DNA from: Ureibacillus endophyticus
GTDB lineage: Bacteria > Bacillota > Bacilli > Bacillales_A > Planococcaceae
Assembly: GCF_003628435.1 (NCBI RefSeq)
Contig: NZ_RBZN01000001.1
Span: forward strand, 155,912 to 219,911
DNA: 64,000 nt
Direction: 5' to 3'
Below are positions 7,864 to 17,932 of the stretch, piece by piece. The notes under the pieces were generated by a model. It ran no database searches and was not told the DNA's origin. It was given only the letters and a program-made list of their open reading frames with translations. Numbering within the stretch: the first letter of the stretch is position 1; every line of letters begins with the position of its first letter. A program made the position numbers and the translations under genes.

Positions 7864-9573
7864 ATGAATAAAAAAATCGTTATCAAAACATTAGAAAAAA
7901 TTGCGCTATTACTTGAACTTCAAGGTGAAAACCCTTTTAAAATTTCAGCTTTTCGAAAAGCTGCCAATGCCCTGGAACTAGATGAAAGAAGTCTAGATGA
8001 GATAGAAGACATTACGAAAATTAAAGGTATCGGAAAAGGTACAGCTGCTGTCATCTATGAGTTGATTGAAAAAGGAGAATCATCACAATTACAAGAGCTT
8101 GAAGAAGCAGTACCTAAAGGATTAATTCCATTATTGAAGCTTCCTGGCCTTGGTGGGAAAAAACTTGCTAAACTCTATAGTGAACTTGGCATTGATAGTG
8201 CAGAAAAATTAAAAGAAGCTTGTGAATCCAACGCTGTTCAAAAACTGGCAGGCTTCGGTCCGAAAACAGAAGAAAAGATTTTAAAAGAACTAGAACATTT
8301 TGGAGAACGGAAAGAACGTCTACCGATTTGGTATTTACAAACAGTGGTGGTGGATATTCAAAATGTACTTTTGGACATTTTAGAAATTCAAAAGTTTTCA
8401 GTAGCAGGAAGTTTCCGTCGTGTCAGTGAGATGAGTAAAGATATTGATTTTATTGTTGCTACGGACAAGCCAGAAAAAGTGAAGGAACAATTGCTTGAAA
8501 ACTTAGTAATAAAAGAAGTAGTCGCAGCAGGGGATACAAAAGTGTCTGTCATTATTGACGGGGAAGACCCAGTAAGTGTCGATTTCCGATTAGTTGCTGA
8601 AAATGAATTTGCAACGGCTCTCCATCATTTTACAGGTTCAAAAGATCACAATGTTCGCATGCGTCAATTAGCAAAAGAACAAGGCAAGAAAATTAGTGAA
8701 TATGGTGTTGAACAACAAGATGGAACGATTGTAACATTTGATTCAGAAGAAGAATTTTTTGCTCATTTTGATTTACCATTTATCCCGCCAACAGTAAGGG
8801 AGTCTGGTAAAGAGCTTGAACGTTTAGATGAATTAGACAATCTTGTTACCTTAGATTCAATTGTCTCTGATTTACACATGCATACAACTTGGTCAGATGG
8901 TGCCCACACTGTTCGAGAAATGGGTGAGGCTTTAATTAGTCGTGGATATACACATGGTGTGATTACGGACCATTCTCAATATTTAAAAGTCGCAAATGGA
9001 TTAACTCCTGAAAGATTGAAAAAACAGCGTCTTGATATTTTTGAGTTTAATGAAACACATCCAAACTTTACCCTATATGCAGGTACAGAAATGGATATTT
9101 TACCAGATGGAACGTTAGATTATGACGATGATGTGATGAAAGAACTGGATTTTGTAATTGCATCAATCCATTCTAGTTTTTCACAACCTCAGGAAAAGAT
9201 TATGAAAAGGTTATTTACTGCAATCAGTAATCCATATGTACACATGATTGCTCATCCAACTGGGCGCATTATAGGTCAACGTGAAGGTTATAATCCTGAT
9301 ATACCGCAATTAATCCAATGGGCAAATGAGTACGGTAAAATTTTAGAACTAAATGCGAACCCTTTCCGTTTAGATTTATGCATAGAACATCTTATGATGG
9401 CGATGGAATTAAATGTGCCAATCGCAATAAATACAGATGCCCATGCAATTGAGCAACTATTATTTATGGAAATTGGTACGAAATATGCGCAAAAAGCATG
9501 GGTGAAAAAAGATTTAGTTGTAAATACATGGTCAAAAGAACAATTTGAAACTTTTATTAGAAAAAACAAGTAG
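7864..9573 (+). CDS. polX: DNA polymerase/3'-5' exonuclease PolX
   Basis: A 569-residue family X DNA polymerase, the usual length for bacterial PolX. Order of domains: helix-hairpin-helix region with KIKGIGKG and LPGLGGKK (about 50-110), nucleotidyltransferase domain with catalytic Asp residues in SKDIDFIVA (about 198-206) and VSVDF (about 239), then a C-terminal PHP domain starting DLHMHTTWSDG (about 338) that provides metal-dependent 3'-5' exonuclease activity. It acts in gap filling during base excision repair. ATG 7864 follows GGAGG; mutS2 follows by 34 bases. Confidence 0.95.
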   Translation: MNKKIVIKTLEKIALLLELQGENPFKISAFRKAANALELDERSLDEIEDITKIKGIGKGTAAVIYELIEKGESSQLQELEEAVPKGLIPLLKLPGLGGKKLAKLYSELGIDSAEKLKEACESNAVQKLAGFGPKTEEKILKELEHFGERKERLPIWYLQTVVVDIQNVLLDILEIQKFSVAGSFRRVSEMSKDIDFIVATDKPEKVKEQLLENLVIKEVVAAGDTKVSVIIDGEDPVSVDFRLVAENEFATALHHFTGSKDHNVRMRQLAKEQGKKISEYGVEQQDGTIVTFDSEEEFFAHFDLPFIPPTVRESGKELERLDELDNLVTLDSIVSDLHMHTTWSDGAHTVREMGEALISRGYTHGVITDHSQYLKVANGLTPERLKKQRLDIFEFNETHPNFTLYAGTEMDILPDGTLDYDDDVMKELDFVIASIHSSFSQPQEKIMKRLFTAISNPYVHMIAHPTGRIIGQREGYNPDIPQLIQWANEYGKILELNANPFRLDLCIEHLMMAMELNVPIAINTDAHAIEQLLFMEIGTKYAQKAWVKKDLVVNTWSKEQFETFIRKNK

Positions 9574-9607
9574 AGAAATATAAGTATGATTTAGGAGGTG
9601 TTCGGGA

Positions 9608-11974
9608 GTGATCGCAGAACGAGCATTGAAGACATTAGAATATGATAAAGTACGTGAACAAGTAGCCACATTCTGTACATCTTCATTAGGTAAAAGTGCA
9701 ATTGAACAACTAATTCCCGAAACAGAATTTGCAAAAGTTGTTGAACTGTTAGAAGAAATGGATGAAGGACTTTCGATTTTACGTGTAAAAGGAAATGTAC
9801 CAATGGGGGGCATTTTTGATGTGCGACCACATGCCAAACGAGCACAAATCGGCGGTATGTTAAGCCCTGTTGAATTAATGGAAATTGCAAGTACAATCCG
9901 CGCAAGTCGAATCTTGCGTAATTTTATTGAAGAAATTCAAGAAGAGGGAGAAATCCAAATTCCTCATTTCATTGAACGAAAAGAGCAATTACCTGTACTT
10001 ACTGCATTACAACATGAAATAAATGATTGTATTGATGATAATGGTACAGTTCTAGATTCTGCTAGTACGACTTTACGATCCATTCGCCAATCATTACGTT
10101 CAGAAGAAGCAAAGGTGCGTCAAAAGTTAGAAAGTTTAACGCGCGGATCCAATGCGTCAAAAATGCTATCAGATGCCATTGTGACAATTCGAAATGACCG
10201 TTTTGTAATTCCAGTAAAACAAGAATACCGTGCCCATTACGGCGGTATAGTCCATGATCAATCTTCTTCAGGACAAACGCTATTTATCGAACCAGAATCC
10301 GTTGTACAGGCAAATAATGAAATTGGTCGATTAAAAATTAAAGAGAAAGTTGAAATTGAACGAATTTTAACGGAACTTTCTGCCAAAGTTCAAGAAGTTG
10401 CTCATGAACTATTTATTCTAGTTCAAATTTTAGGTGATATCGATGTCATTTTAGCTAAGGGGAAATACGGACAAGCAAATAAATGTACAAAACCAACAAT
10501 TAATGAAGAAGGCTATATCAAACTCGTTCGTGCTAGACATCCACTTATTCCAATAGAGGATGCCGTTCCAAATACAATTGAATTTGGAAGAGATATTACA
10601 GCAATTGTTATTACTGGGCCAAACACAGGGGGGAAAACTGTTACATTAAAAACAGTTGGACTTTGTACATTAATGGCGCAAGCTGGTTTACCTGTTCCAG
10701 CATTAGACGGGTCAGAATTAGCCGTATTCGACCAATTATTTGCTGATATTGGTGACGAACAATCCATTGAACAATCTTTATCAACATTCTCATCTCATAT
10801 GGTAAATATTGTAGATATTTTAAGTAAATTTGACTCAAGATCGCTTGTATTATTTGATGAGCTTGGAGCAGGAACGGACCCACAAGAAGGTGCAGCATTA
10901 GCGATTTCTATATTGGATGAAGTAGTTGGCAGAGGTGCTAGAGTAATGGCAACTACCCATTATCCAGAACTGAAAGCATATGGCTATAATCGTCCTGGAG
11001 TAGTAAATGCTAGCGTTGAATTTGATGTGGAAACATTGAGTCCAACATACCGTTTACTCATTGGAGTTCCAGGTCGTTCAAATGCATTTGAAATATCAAA
11101 ACGTCTAGGCTTAAAAGAATCAATTATCAATCAAGCAAAATCCTTCACTGGTTCTGACCGTCATGAAGTTGAAGCAATGATTGCTTCATTAGAAGAAAGT
11201 AGACGTCGTTCTGAGCGTGAAGCAGAAGAAGCACATGAACTACTTGAAGAGGCACGTACATTACATGAAGAACTTAATGAACGCTTAAAAACATTTGATG
11301 AAAAGAAAGATAATTTAGAGAAGAAGGCAAAAGACAAAGCCCGAAAAATTGTTGACCAAGCAAAAGAAGAGGCTGAAAAAATTATTGCAGAACTACGCGA
11401 AATGCGTGAAAATGCAAATAAGGCTATTAAAGAACACGAGCTAATCGATGCGAAAAAACGTCTAGAAGAAGCAGCACCAATCGAGAACCCTGTACTGAAG
11501 AAGCAAGCACAAATTAGAGAACGTGAGCAGAATCTAAAAGTTGGCGATGAAGTAAAAGTTATTAGTTATGGTCAAAAAGGGACGTTACTTGAGAAAGTAT
11601 CGGAAAAAGAATGGGTTGTACAAATCGGCATCTTAAAAATGAAATTAGAAGAATCAGACTTACAATATGTGAAGCCAGAAAAACAAAAACAAACTGTCGC
11701 TATGACAAATGTTAAAAATCGTAATTCCTATGTGAAATTAGAATTGGATTTACGTGGAGAACGGTATGAAGATGCTATCCTACGTACAGAAAAATATATA
11801 GATGATGCACTTCTGGCTAATTATCCACGCGTTTCAATCATCCATGGTAAAGGCACGGGTGCATTAAGACAAGGAATTCAAAACTTCCTTAAAGGACATA
11901 AACGTGTGAAGTCATTCCGCTATGGTGAAGCAGGTGAAGGTGGATTTGGCGTCACTATAGTTGAATTGAAATAA
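9608..11974 (+). CDS. mutS2: Endonuclease MutS2 (ribosome-splitting/recombination ATPase)
   Basis: A 788-residue MutS2. The N-terminal core and lever lead to the ATPase with Walker [10 protein letters not shown] (about residue 335) and DELGAGTDP Walker B. A long Glu/Lys-rich coiled coil follows (about 515-650), then a C-terminal Smr domain with [11 protein letters not shown] (about 712-722) and HGKGTGALR. Known MutS2 roles include limiting recombination and, in Bacillus, rescuing collided ribosomes. It starts at GTG 9608 with GGAGGTG upstream, directly behind polX. Confidence 0.95.
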   Translation: MIAERALKTLEYDKVREQVATFCTSSLGKSAIEQLIPETEFAKVVELLEEMDEGLSILRVKGNVPMGGIFDVRPHAKRAQIGGMLSPVELMEIASTIRASRILRNFIEEIQEEGEIQIPHFIERKEQLPVLTALQHEINDCIDDNGTVLDSASTTLRSIRQSLRSEEAKVRQKLESLTRGSNASKMLSDAIVTIRNDRFVIPVKQEYRAHYGGIVHDQSSSGQTLFIEPESVVQANNEIGRLKIKEKVEIERILTELSAKVQEVAHELFILVQILGDIDVILAKGKYGQANKCTKPTINEEGYIKLVRARHPLIPIEDAVPNTIEFGRDITAIVITGPNTGGKTVTLKTVGLCTLMAQAGLPVPALDGSELAVFDQLFADIGDEQSIEQSLSTFSSHMVNIVDILSKFDSRSLVLFDELGAGTDPQEGAALAISILDEVVGRGARVMATTHYPELKAYGYNRPGVVNASVEFDVETLSPTYRLLIGVPGRSNAFEISKRLGLKESIINQAKSFTGSDRHEVEAMIASLEESRRRSEREAEEAHELLEEARTLHEELNERLKTFDEKKDNLEKKAKDKARKIVDQAKEEAEKIIAELREMRENANKAIKEHELIDAKKRLEEAAPIENPVLKKQAQIREREQNLKVGDEVKVISYGQKGTLLEKVSEKEWVVQIGILKMKLEESDLQYVKPEKQKQTVAMTNVKNRNSYVKLELDLRGERYEDAILRTEKYIDDALLANYPRVSIIHGKGTGALRQGIQNFLKGHKRVKSFRYGEAGEGGFGVTIVELK

Positions 11975-11975
11975 C

Positions 11976-12013
11976 AAAATTTTAGGTGGAGTTTACTTCT
12001 CCATCTAAAATTT
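11976..12013. terminator. Hairpin between mutS2 and yshE, possible weak terminator
   Basis: A perfect-looking stem AAATTTTAGGTGGAG / CTCCATCTAAAATTT (one G-T pair) with a 7-base loop. The descending arm ends in A/T-rich sequence rather than a clean T tract, so it may attenuate rather than stop transcription into the next gene. Confidence 0.5.
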
Positions 12014-12032
12014 AGAATTAGGGGATGACATT

Positions 12033-12446
12033 ATGCTAGGTTCGAGTTTTTGGCAACACCCTTTAGTAGAAACAGCAGGATACTTTAGTGTTGTAGTACT
12101 CTGTTTGGTTGTTTCAATGGTTGTATTTGAAATAGTTACTAAATATAAAAATTGGGATGAAATAAAAAAGGGGAATGTCGCCGTAGCTCTTGCTACTGGG
12201 GGAAAAATACTAGGCATTTGTAATATATTTAGATATTCGATTGAACGTCATTCGACCTTACTTGAAATGGTCGGTTGGGGATTCTTTGGATTTGTATTAT
12301 TAATTTTTGCGTATCTTTTATTCGAGTTTTTAACACCACGCTTCAAAGTTGATGAAGAGATAGCGAATGATAATCGTTCAGTTGGATTTATTTCCTTTAC
12401 TATTTCTCTCGGTTTATCATTTGTCATTGGGGCAAGCATTGTATAG
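12033..12446 (+). CDS. yshE: DUF350 / UPF0719 membrane protein (YshE-like)
   Basis: A 137-residue membrane protein with four hydrophobic segments (about 10-32, 47-62, 75-97 and 115-137), matching DUF350 (UPF0719). It sits between mutS2 and lcfA exactly as yshE does in B. subtilis. Its function is unknown. ATG 12033 follows AGGGG. A 26-residue membrane peptide gene with its own AGGAGG site starts 9 bases after the stop. Confidence 0.85.
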   Translation: MLGSSFWQHPLVETAGYFSVVVLCLVVSMVVFEIVTKYKNWDEIKKGNVAVALATGGKILGICNIFRYSIERHSTLLEMVGWGFFGFVLLIFAYLLFEFLTPRFKVDEEIANDNRSVGFISFTISLGLSFVIGASIV

Positions 12447-12454
12447 GAGGACAA

Positions 12455-12535
12455 ATGGAGAAATTAGCAAAAGTATTAATAGTTGTCTGTATTTTATTTT
12501 TAATTGTAGGCATTTATTATTTGTCTACTATATAA
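12455..12535 (+). CDS. 26-residue single-span membrane peptide
   Basis: A tiny ORF, MEKLAKVLIVVCILFLIVGI followed by YYLSTI. A short Lys-containing N-terminus leads into one membrane span. AGGAGG at 12445-12450 lies 4 bases before ATG 12455, and a terminator follows 13 bases after the stop, so the ORF is framed like a real gene at the end of the yshE unit. No function is known to me. Confidence 0.55.
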   Translation: MEKLAKVLIVVCILFLIVGIYYLSTI

Positions 12536-12547
12536 AATGGTTTAATG

Positions 12548-12582
12548 CTAGTAGATTAATGGGATAATCTACTAGTTTTTTT
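12548..12582 (+). terminator. Rho-independent terminator of the polX-mutS2-yshE unit
   Basis: Perfect 11-bp stem CTAGTAGATTA / TAATCTACTAG, 6-base loop, then seven T residues. Confidence 0.9.
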
Positions 12583-12732
12583 GTTTATACCGTAGTTTAG
12601 TTGTTATCTTATTATAGTATTTTTGGAGAAATCATCTACCAATTTTATTATCTAATCATCAATAACAATGCTATTAAAACGAGAATATTTTTATGTTTTC
12701 TAGCAAATTTTTGAAAGTTTTATAAAAATAGT

Positions 12733-12761
12733 TTGAAAGCCTTTTCCTTTTCAATTATAAT
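12733..12761 (+). promoter_or_regulatory. Sigma-A-type promoter for lcfA
   Basis: TTGAAA at 12733-12738 and TATAAT at 12756-12761, spacer 17 bases, about 45 bases before the lcfA start. No FadR-type palindrome was seen next to it. Confidence 0.7.
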
Positions 12762-12805
12762 AATTGTAAGAAAATTTAAAAATTTGAATAAAGAGGAGGA
12801 TTTTC

Positions 12806-14497
12806 ATGACTGATAAAGTGTGGCTTTCGCAATATCCAGAAGAAATTCCTCATAGTTTAACCTATGAGGATATACCTGTTCAAAGTTTATTAACTAGGGC
12901 ATATGAGAAGCATCCGAATAAAATTTCTGTTCACTTTATGGGAAGAGATCTAACTTTTAAGGAAGTGTATGAATCCTCATTAAAATTTGCAAATTATCTT
13001 AGGCGTTTAGGTGTGGAAAAAGGTGACCGTGTTGCGATTATGTTACCGAATTGTCCGCAAGCAGTTATCGCTTACTACGGTGTTTTATTAGCGGGTGGTA
13101 TTGTTGTCCAAACAAACCCACTTTACACTGAACGTGAATTACAATATCAAATGGAAGATTCCGGTGCTAAAGTTATTTTATCATTAGATATACTATATCC
13201 AAGAATTACAAAAGTGATAAAGAGAACGAAAATTGAAAACGTTATCATCACAGCAATTAAAGATTATTTACCATTCCCGAAAAATTTAATTTATCCATTT
13301 ATACAAAAAAAACAATATGGCTTTAGTGTCAAAGTAGAACATAAAGGCATTACACATTTATTTACTGAAATTATGCGCACACAAGAACCTGCATCACTCG
13401 AAGTTGATTTTAATTCAGAAGATGATATTGCATTGCTTCAATATACGGGTGGAACTACGGGATCACCAAAAGGAGTTATGTTAACTCATAAAAATTTAAT
13501 TGCGAATACAAAAATGTGTGATGCATGGATGTATAAATGTAAAGACGGGGAAGAAGTATTTTTAGGTGTACTTCCATTTTTCCATGTATATGGGATGACA
13601 ACTGTATTAATTTTATCAGTCATGAAATATTCCAAGATGGTGCTATTACCAAAGTTTGATATTGAACAAACTTTAAAAGCAATAGACAAACATAAACCAA
13701 CACTATTCCCTGGTGCACCAACCATGTACATTGGGTTATTGAATCATCCTGAAATAGGAAAATATGATTTATCATCTATTAAGGCTTGTTTAAGTGGTTC
13801 TGCTCCATTACCTGTTGAGGTGCAAGAAAAATTTGAAGCAATAACTGGTGGGAAATTAGTGGAAGGCTATGGACTAACGGAAACTTCGCCAGTTACACAT
13901 GTTAATTTTATCTGGGGTAATCGCGTGAAGGGCTCAATCGGCGTACCATGGCCAGATACGGATGCCGTTATCCTCCGTTCTAGTGATGGAATAATTTTGC
14001 CTCCTGGAGAAATTGGAGAAATTGCCATTAAAGGACCTCAAGTGATGAAAGGCTATTGGAATCGACCTGAAGATACTGCAATGACATTTATAGATGGATG
14101 GTTCTTAACAGGAGATTTAGGCTATATGGATGAAAATGGATATTTCTATGTAGTTGATCGCAAAAAAGATATGATTATTGCTGGTGGATTTAATATTTAT
14201 CCACGTGAAGTAGAGGAAGTACTATACGAACACGATGCAGTACAAGAATGTGTGGTAGCGGGAATTCCTGATCCTTATCGTGGAGAGACGGTAAAAGCTT
14301 TTATCGTTTTAAAAGAAGGAAAATCTGTAACAGAGGAAGAATTAGATAAATATTGCCGTCAAAATTTAGCTGCATTCAAAGTGCCACGATATTATGAATT
14401 CCGTAAAGAATTACCAAAGACTGCAGTGGGTAAAATATTAAGACGTACTTTAGTGGAAGAAGAAAAACAAAAAAACTTAGAATTACAGGCTAAATAA
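12806..14497 (+). CDS. lcfA: Long-chain fatty-acid-CoA ligase
   Basis: A 563-residue acyl-CoA synthetase of the AMP-forming superfamily, normal length for LcfA/FadD. The AMP/phosphate-binding loop YTGGTTGSPKG is at about residue 212-222. Further motifs are EGYGLTETSP (about 353), the hinge FLTGDLGY (about 433) and the C-terminal lysine in PKTAVGKILRR (about 537). It activates fatty acids with ATP and CoA before beta-oxidation. ATG 12806 follows GAGGAGG. It has its own promoter and is separated from fadR by a long inverted repeat. Confidence 0.95.
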   Translation: MTDKVWLSQYPEEIPHSLTYEDIPVQSLLTRAYEKHPNKISVHFMGRDLTFKEVYESSLKFANYLRRLGVEKGDRVAIMLPNCPQAVIAYYGVLLAGGIVVQTNPLYTERELQYQMEDSGAKVILSLDILYPRITKVIKRTKIENVIITAIKDYLPFPKNLIYPFIQKKQYGFSVKVEHKGITHLFTEIMRTQEPASLEVDFNSEDDIALLQYTGGTTGSPKGVMLTHKNLIANTKMCDAWMYKCKDGEEVFLGVLPFFHVYGMTTVLILSVMKYSKMVLLPKFDIEQTLKAIDKHKPTLFPGAPTMYIGLLNHPEIGKYDLSSIKACLSGSAPLPVEVQEKFEAITGGKLVEGYGLTETSPVTHVNFIWGNRVKGSIGVPWPDTDAVILRSSDGIILPPGEIGEIAIKGPQVMKGYWNRPEDTAMTFIDGWFLTGDLGYMDENGYFYVVDRKKDMIIAGGFNIYPREVEEVLYEHDAVQECVVAGIPDPYRGETVKAFIVLKEGKSVTEEELDKYCRQNLAAFKVPRYYEFRKELPKTAVGKILRRTLVEEEKQKNLELQAK

Positions 14498-14509
14498 TAT
14501 AGTGAAATA

Positions 14510-14575
14510 TTGACAGAAAGTTGAATAAATTATAATATGAAAACATGAATGAATCGTCATTCATGTTTTCATATT
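14510..14575 (+). promoter_or_regulatory. fadR promoter with FadR-type operator inside a long inverted repeat
   Basis: TTGACA at 14510-14515 and TAATAT at 14533-14538 (17-base spacer; TATAAT at 14531 gives 15). Overlapping the -10 region and start site is the palindrome ATGAATGA-ATCG-TCATTCAT (14545-14564), which fits the FadR box described for Bacillus fatty-acid-degradation genes. The palindrome extends to about 19-bp arms (14534-14575) ending in a T tract, so the same DNA can also serve as the lcfA terminator. FadR autoregulation relieved by acyl-CoA is inferred. Confidence 0.75.
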
Positions 14576-14593
14576 TTTTTGGTGGTGAGCTAT

Positions 14594-15175
14594 ATGAAGC
14601 GTGATAAACCGAAGTATAAACAAATTATTGATGCTGCTGTTATTGCGATTGCAGAAAATGGCTATCATCAAGCTCAAGTTTCAAAGATTGCAAAACAAGC
14701 GGGAATTGCTGACGGTACAATTTATTTGTATTTCAAAAATAAGGAAGATATATTAATCTCGGTTTTTGAAGAAAAAATGGGTGTATTTATTGAGAATTTA
14801 CAAGAAATCATCAAAAATGGAGAATCTTCAACTGAGAAACTTTCTCGAATGATTGAAAACCATTTTACGGTCCTAGCAAATGATCGCCACCTTGCAACAG
14901 TCACGCAATTAGAATTGAGACAATCGAGTAAACAATTGCGATTAAAGATTAACTCGGTATTAAAAGAGTATTTGAAGTTATTAGACGAAATATTAATTGA
15001 AGGTATGGTTAGTGGAGAATTCAATCCAAATATGGATGTTAGAATTGCTCGACAAATGGTATTTGGAACCATTGATGAAACCATTACAACTTGGGTAATG
15101 AATGAATATCGTTACGATTTAATTGCTACTGCTCCAAAAGTTACGCAGTTGTTATTAAATGGAATAAAGAATTAA
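14594..15175 (+). CDS. fadR: TetR-family fatty acid degradation regulator FadR
   Basis: A 193-residue TetR-type repressor. The N-terminal helix-turn-helix (about 8-55) includes [23 protein letters not shown], quoted here in two parts: [13 protein letters not shown] and [10 protein letters not shown]. The rest is an alpha-helical ligand domain, which in B. subtilis FadR binds long-chain acyl-CoA. ATG 14594 was chosen because GGTGGTGAG lies just upstream; the earlier in-frame ATG at 14549 lies inside the operator. fadB-etfB-etfA follow without a terminator, giving a self-regulated beta-oxidation operon. Confidence 0.92.
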   Translation: MKRDKPKYKQIIDAAVIAIAENGYHQAQVSKIAKQAGIADGTIYLYFKNKEDILISVFEEKMGVFIENLQEIIKNGESSTEKLSRMIENHFTVLANDRHLATVTQLELRQSSKQLRLKINSVLKEYLKLLDEILIEGMVSGEFNPNMDVRIARQMVFGTIDETITTWVMNEYRYDLIATAPKVTQLLLNGIKN

Positions 15176-15189
15176 AGGGTGTGGGAGAA

Positions 15190-15963
15190 ATGGAATATTT
15201 ACGTTGGAAGGTGGAAGATGCAGTTGCTATTGTTACAATTCAGCGACCACCTGCAAACGCACTATCAAGGGGATTAATTATAGAAATTAACGAGTTACTA
15301 GATGCTGTAGAAAATGATGATACAGTTCGCGTTATTGTATTACATGGTGAAGGGCGCTTCTTTTCTGCAGGGGCAGATATTAAAGAATTTACCGAAGTTG
15401 CTTCTGGAGCAGAGTTTTCTGAACTAGCAAGCAGTGGACAACAAGTATTCGAACGATTAGAAACTTTCCCAAAGCCAGTTATCGCTGCGATTCATGGAGC
15501 TGCACTAGGCGGTGGTTTGGAACTGGCGATGGGTTGTCATATGCGTTTTGTTTCTGAAGATGCAAAACTTGGACTGCCTGAACTGCAACTAGGTTTAATA
15601 CCAGGATTTGCGGGTACACAAAGACTACCACGTTATGTTGGGGTGGCAAAGGCAGCAGAAATGCTTTTCACAAGTGAACCAATTACTGGGGTTGAAGCAG
15701 TCCAATGGGGATTAGCAAATAAAGCTTATCCAGTTGATGAATTACTACCAAAAACGTTAGAGATTGCAAAAAAAATAGCTTTAAAGAGCCCTATCGCATT
15801 AAAAACTGCGATTCAAATGTTGCAATATAATAAATCTGAATCATTCCATGAAGGGGTAAAGGCTGAGGCTCAAAGCTTTGGTACTGTATTCGAGTCTGAA
15901 GATGCCAAAGAAGGAATTCAAGCATTTATAGAAAAAAGGCAACCATCCTTTAAAGGAAAATAA
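15190..15963 (+). CDS. fadB: Enoyl-CoA hydratase FadB
   Basis: A 257-residue crotonase-fold protein. RPPANALS near the start and the oxyanion-hole segments [10 protein letters not shown] (about 60) and [18 protein letters not shown] (about 98-115) are clear; Glu of [14 protein letters not shown] (about 135) fits the catalytic site. It hydrates 2-enoyl-CoA in beta-oxidation. I prefer ATG 15190; GTG 15181 sits within the ribosome-binding site GGGTGTGGG. It follows fadR by 14 bases and precedes etfB. Confidence 0.93.
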   Translation: MEYLRWKVEDAVAIVTIQRPPANALSRGLIIEINELLDAVENDDTVRVIVLHGEGRFFSAGADIKEFTEVASGAEFSELASSGQQVFERLETFPKPVIAAIHGAALGGGLELAMGCHMRFVSEDAKLGLPELQLGLIPGFAGTQRLPRYVGVAKAAEMLFTSEPITGVEAVQWGLANKAYPVDELLPKTLEIAKKIALKSPIALKTAIQMLQYNKSESFHEGVKAEAQSFGTVFESEDAKEGIQAFIEKRQPSFKGK

Positions 15964-15986
15964 TTTATAACTGGAGGTCAGTAATT

Positions 15987-16760
15987 ATGAATATTTTTGT
16001 ATTAGTAAAACGTACATTTGACACAGAAGAAAAAATTGTTATTCAAAATGGTAAAATTCAAGAAGATGGTGCTGAATTTATTATTAACCCATATGATGAA
16101 TACGCGATTGAAGAAGCAATCCAAATACGCGATGCTAAGGGTGGCAAAGTAGTTGTTGTCACTATCGGTGGAGAAGATTCAGAAAAACAACTAAGAACCG
16201 CGTTGGCAATGGGTGCTGATGAAGCAGTGTTAATTAATACAGAAGATGATTTAGATGAATTAGATCAAGGGGCAGCAGCTTATATTCTAGCAGAATATTT
16301 AAAAGATAAAGATGCTGATTTAATTTTAGCTGGTAACGTTGCAATTGATGGTGGAACAGGTCAAGTTGGTCCACGCGTTGCAGATTTATTAGGAATCAAC
16401 TACGTTACAACAATTACAAATTTAGAAATTGATGGAACGAACGTAAAGATTGTTCGTGATGTTGAAGGGGATTTAGAAACAATTGAAACATCATTACCAT
16501 TATTAGTAACTGCTCAACAAGGATTAAATGAGCCACGTTACCCATCTTTACCAGGGATTATGAAGGCTAAGAAAAAGCCTCTTGCAGAACTTGAATTAGA
16601 TGATTTGGACATCGATGAAGATGATGTTGAGTTAAAAATCGAAACTGTGGAGATTTTCCTACCACCACAAAAATCTGCTGGACGTATTTTAGAAGGGGAA
16701 TTATCTGCACAAGTAAAAGAGCTTGTTAACTTACTTCATACTGAAGCAAAAGTAGTCTAA
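15987..16760 (+). CDS. etfB: Electron transfer flavoprotein beta subunit
   Basis: A 257-residue EtfB with the AMP-binding domain of the FAD/AMP heterodimer. Visible features include the start MNIFVLVKRTFDTEEK, NPYDEYAIEEA and the family region LAGNVAIDGGTGQVGPRVA. With EtfA it accepts electrons from acyl-CoA dehydrogenases and hands them to the respiratory chain. ATG 15987 follows GGAGG. The position between fadB and etfA is as in B. subtilis. Confidence 0.95.
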   Translation: MNIFVLVKRTFDTEEKIVIQNGKIQEDGAEFIINPYDEYAIEEAIQIRDAKGGKVVVVTIGGEDSEKQLRTALAMGADEAVLINTEDDLDELDQGAAAYILAEYLKDKDADLILAGNVAIDGGTGQVGPRVADLLGINYVTTITNLEIDGTNVKIVRDVEGDLETIETSLPLLVTAQQGLNEPRYPSLPGIMKAKKKPLAELELDDLDIDEDDVELKIETVEIFLPPQKSAGRILEGELSAQVKELVNLLHTEAKVV

Positions 16761-16796
16761 GAGGATAACGAAAAAGGGTAACGGAGGGATTTATAT

Positions 16797-17774
16797 ATGG
16801 CAAAGAAAGTGTTAGTGTTAGGCGAAGTACGTGAAGGGGCTTTACGAAATGTTTCTTTTGAAGCAATTGCAGCAGCACAAAAAATTGCTGATGGTGGAGA
16901 AGTTGTAGGCGCACTAATTGGCGATCAAGTTTCTCAATTAGCTGGTAGCTTAATAGAATATGGGGCAGACCGTGTTGTAGTCGTACAGCATCCACATTTA
17001 AAATCATACACTTCTGATGGCTTTAGCCAAGCGTTACTTGCTATTAAAGATGAAGTGAAACCAGATGCAATTGTACTTGGTCATACTTCTTTAGGAAAAG
17101 ACTTATCACCAAAAATCGCTTCAAGATTACAAAGTGGATTAATTTCCGATGTTACTGAAATTGAAGGTACTGGTGATGATGCATTATTTATCCGTCCAAT
17201 TTATTCTGGTAAAGCATTTGAAAAAGTGAAAATTAAAGATGGCATTGTTTTTGTAACAATTCGTCCAAATAACATTGCACCAATTGAACAAGATACAAAC
17301 CGTGCTGGTGAAGTAGTAGAACTTTCTGTTGATATTCAAAACTTACGAACAATTATTAAAGAAGTAGTTCGTAAAGCATCGACAGGTGTAGACTTATCGG
17401 AAGCAAAAGTAATTGTTTCAGGTGGGCGTGGTGTAAAATCTGCAGATGGTTTTGAACCATTAAAAGAGCTTGCAAACATACTAGGTGGAGCAGTTGGTGC
17501 TTCTCGTGGTGCGTGTGATGCAGGATACTGTGACTACTCGCTTCAAATTGGTCAAACTGGTAAAGTAGTTACGCCAGATCTTTATATTGCTGCTGGTATC
17601 TCTGGGGCAATCCAACATTTAGCTGGTATGTCGAACTCGAAAGTAATCGTTGCCATTAATAAAGATCCAGAAGCTAACATTTTCAAAGTAGCTGATTATG
17701 GAATTGTTGGAGACTTATTCGAAGTGATTCCATTATTAATCGAAGAATTTAAAGCATTAAAAGTTAATTCATAA
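16797..17774 (+). CDS. etfA: Electron transfer flavoprotein alpha subunit
   Basis: A 325-residue EtfA. The C-terminal FAD-binding domain holds SGGRGVKS (about 202), the Arg-containing GASRGACDAGYC block (about 233) and the signature around YIAAGISGAIQHLAGM and INKDPEANIF. ATG 16797 has GGAGGG upstream. Partner of etfB, 36 bases upstream. Last gene of the fad/etf operon; a terminator follows. Confidence 0.95.
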   Translation: MAKKVLVLGEVREGALRNVSFEAIAAAQKIADGGEVVGALIGDQVSQLAGSLIEYGADRVVVVQHPHLKSYTSDGFSQALLAIKDEVKPDAIVLGHTSLGKDLSPKIASRLQSGLISDVTEIEGTGDDALFIRPIYSGKAFEKVKIKDGIVFVTIRPNNIAPIEQDTNRAGEVVELSVDIQNLRTIIKEVVRKASTGVDLSEAKVIVSGGRGVKSADGFEPLKELANILGGAVGASRGACDAGYCDYSLQIGQTGKVVTPDLYIAAGISGAIQHLAGMSNSKVIVAINKDPEANIFKVADYGIVGDLFEVIPLLIEEFKALKVNS

Positions 17775-17787
17775 TTGATTTGGTGAA

Positions 17788-17817
17788 CTGCAATTCTTAA
17801 TAGGATTGCAGTTTTTT
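17788..17817 (+). terminator. Rho-independent terminator of fad/etf operon
   Basis: Stem CTGCAAT / ATTGCAG with a 10-base loop, then six T residues. Confidence 0.85.
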
Positions 17818-17932
17818 CTAGCGTAATAAAGCTTCTTAAATTCGACATAATACTACAGTAAGCAAAATATTATTTTTTCTCTGGTAAATCATGCTATACT
17901 ACATTTGATGTTAGAATAAGGAGGCTATTTAT

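Noticed and set aside
14549-14593. Upstream in-frame ATG for fadR
   Set aside because: It falls within the operator palindrome and lacks a ribosome-binding site; ATG 14594 has one.
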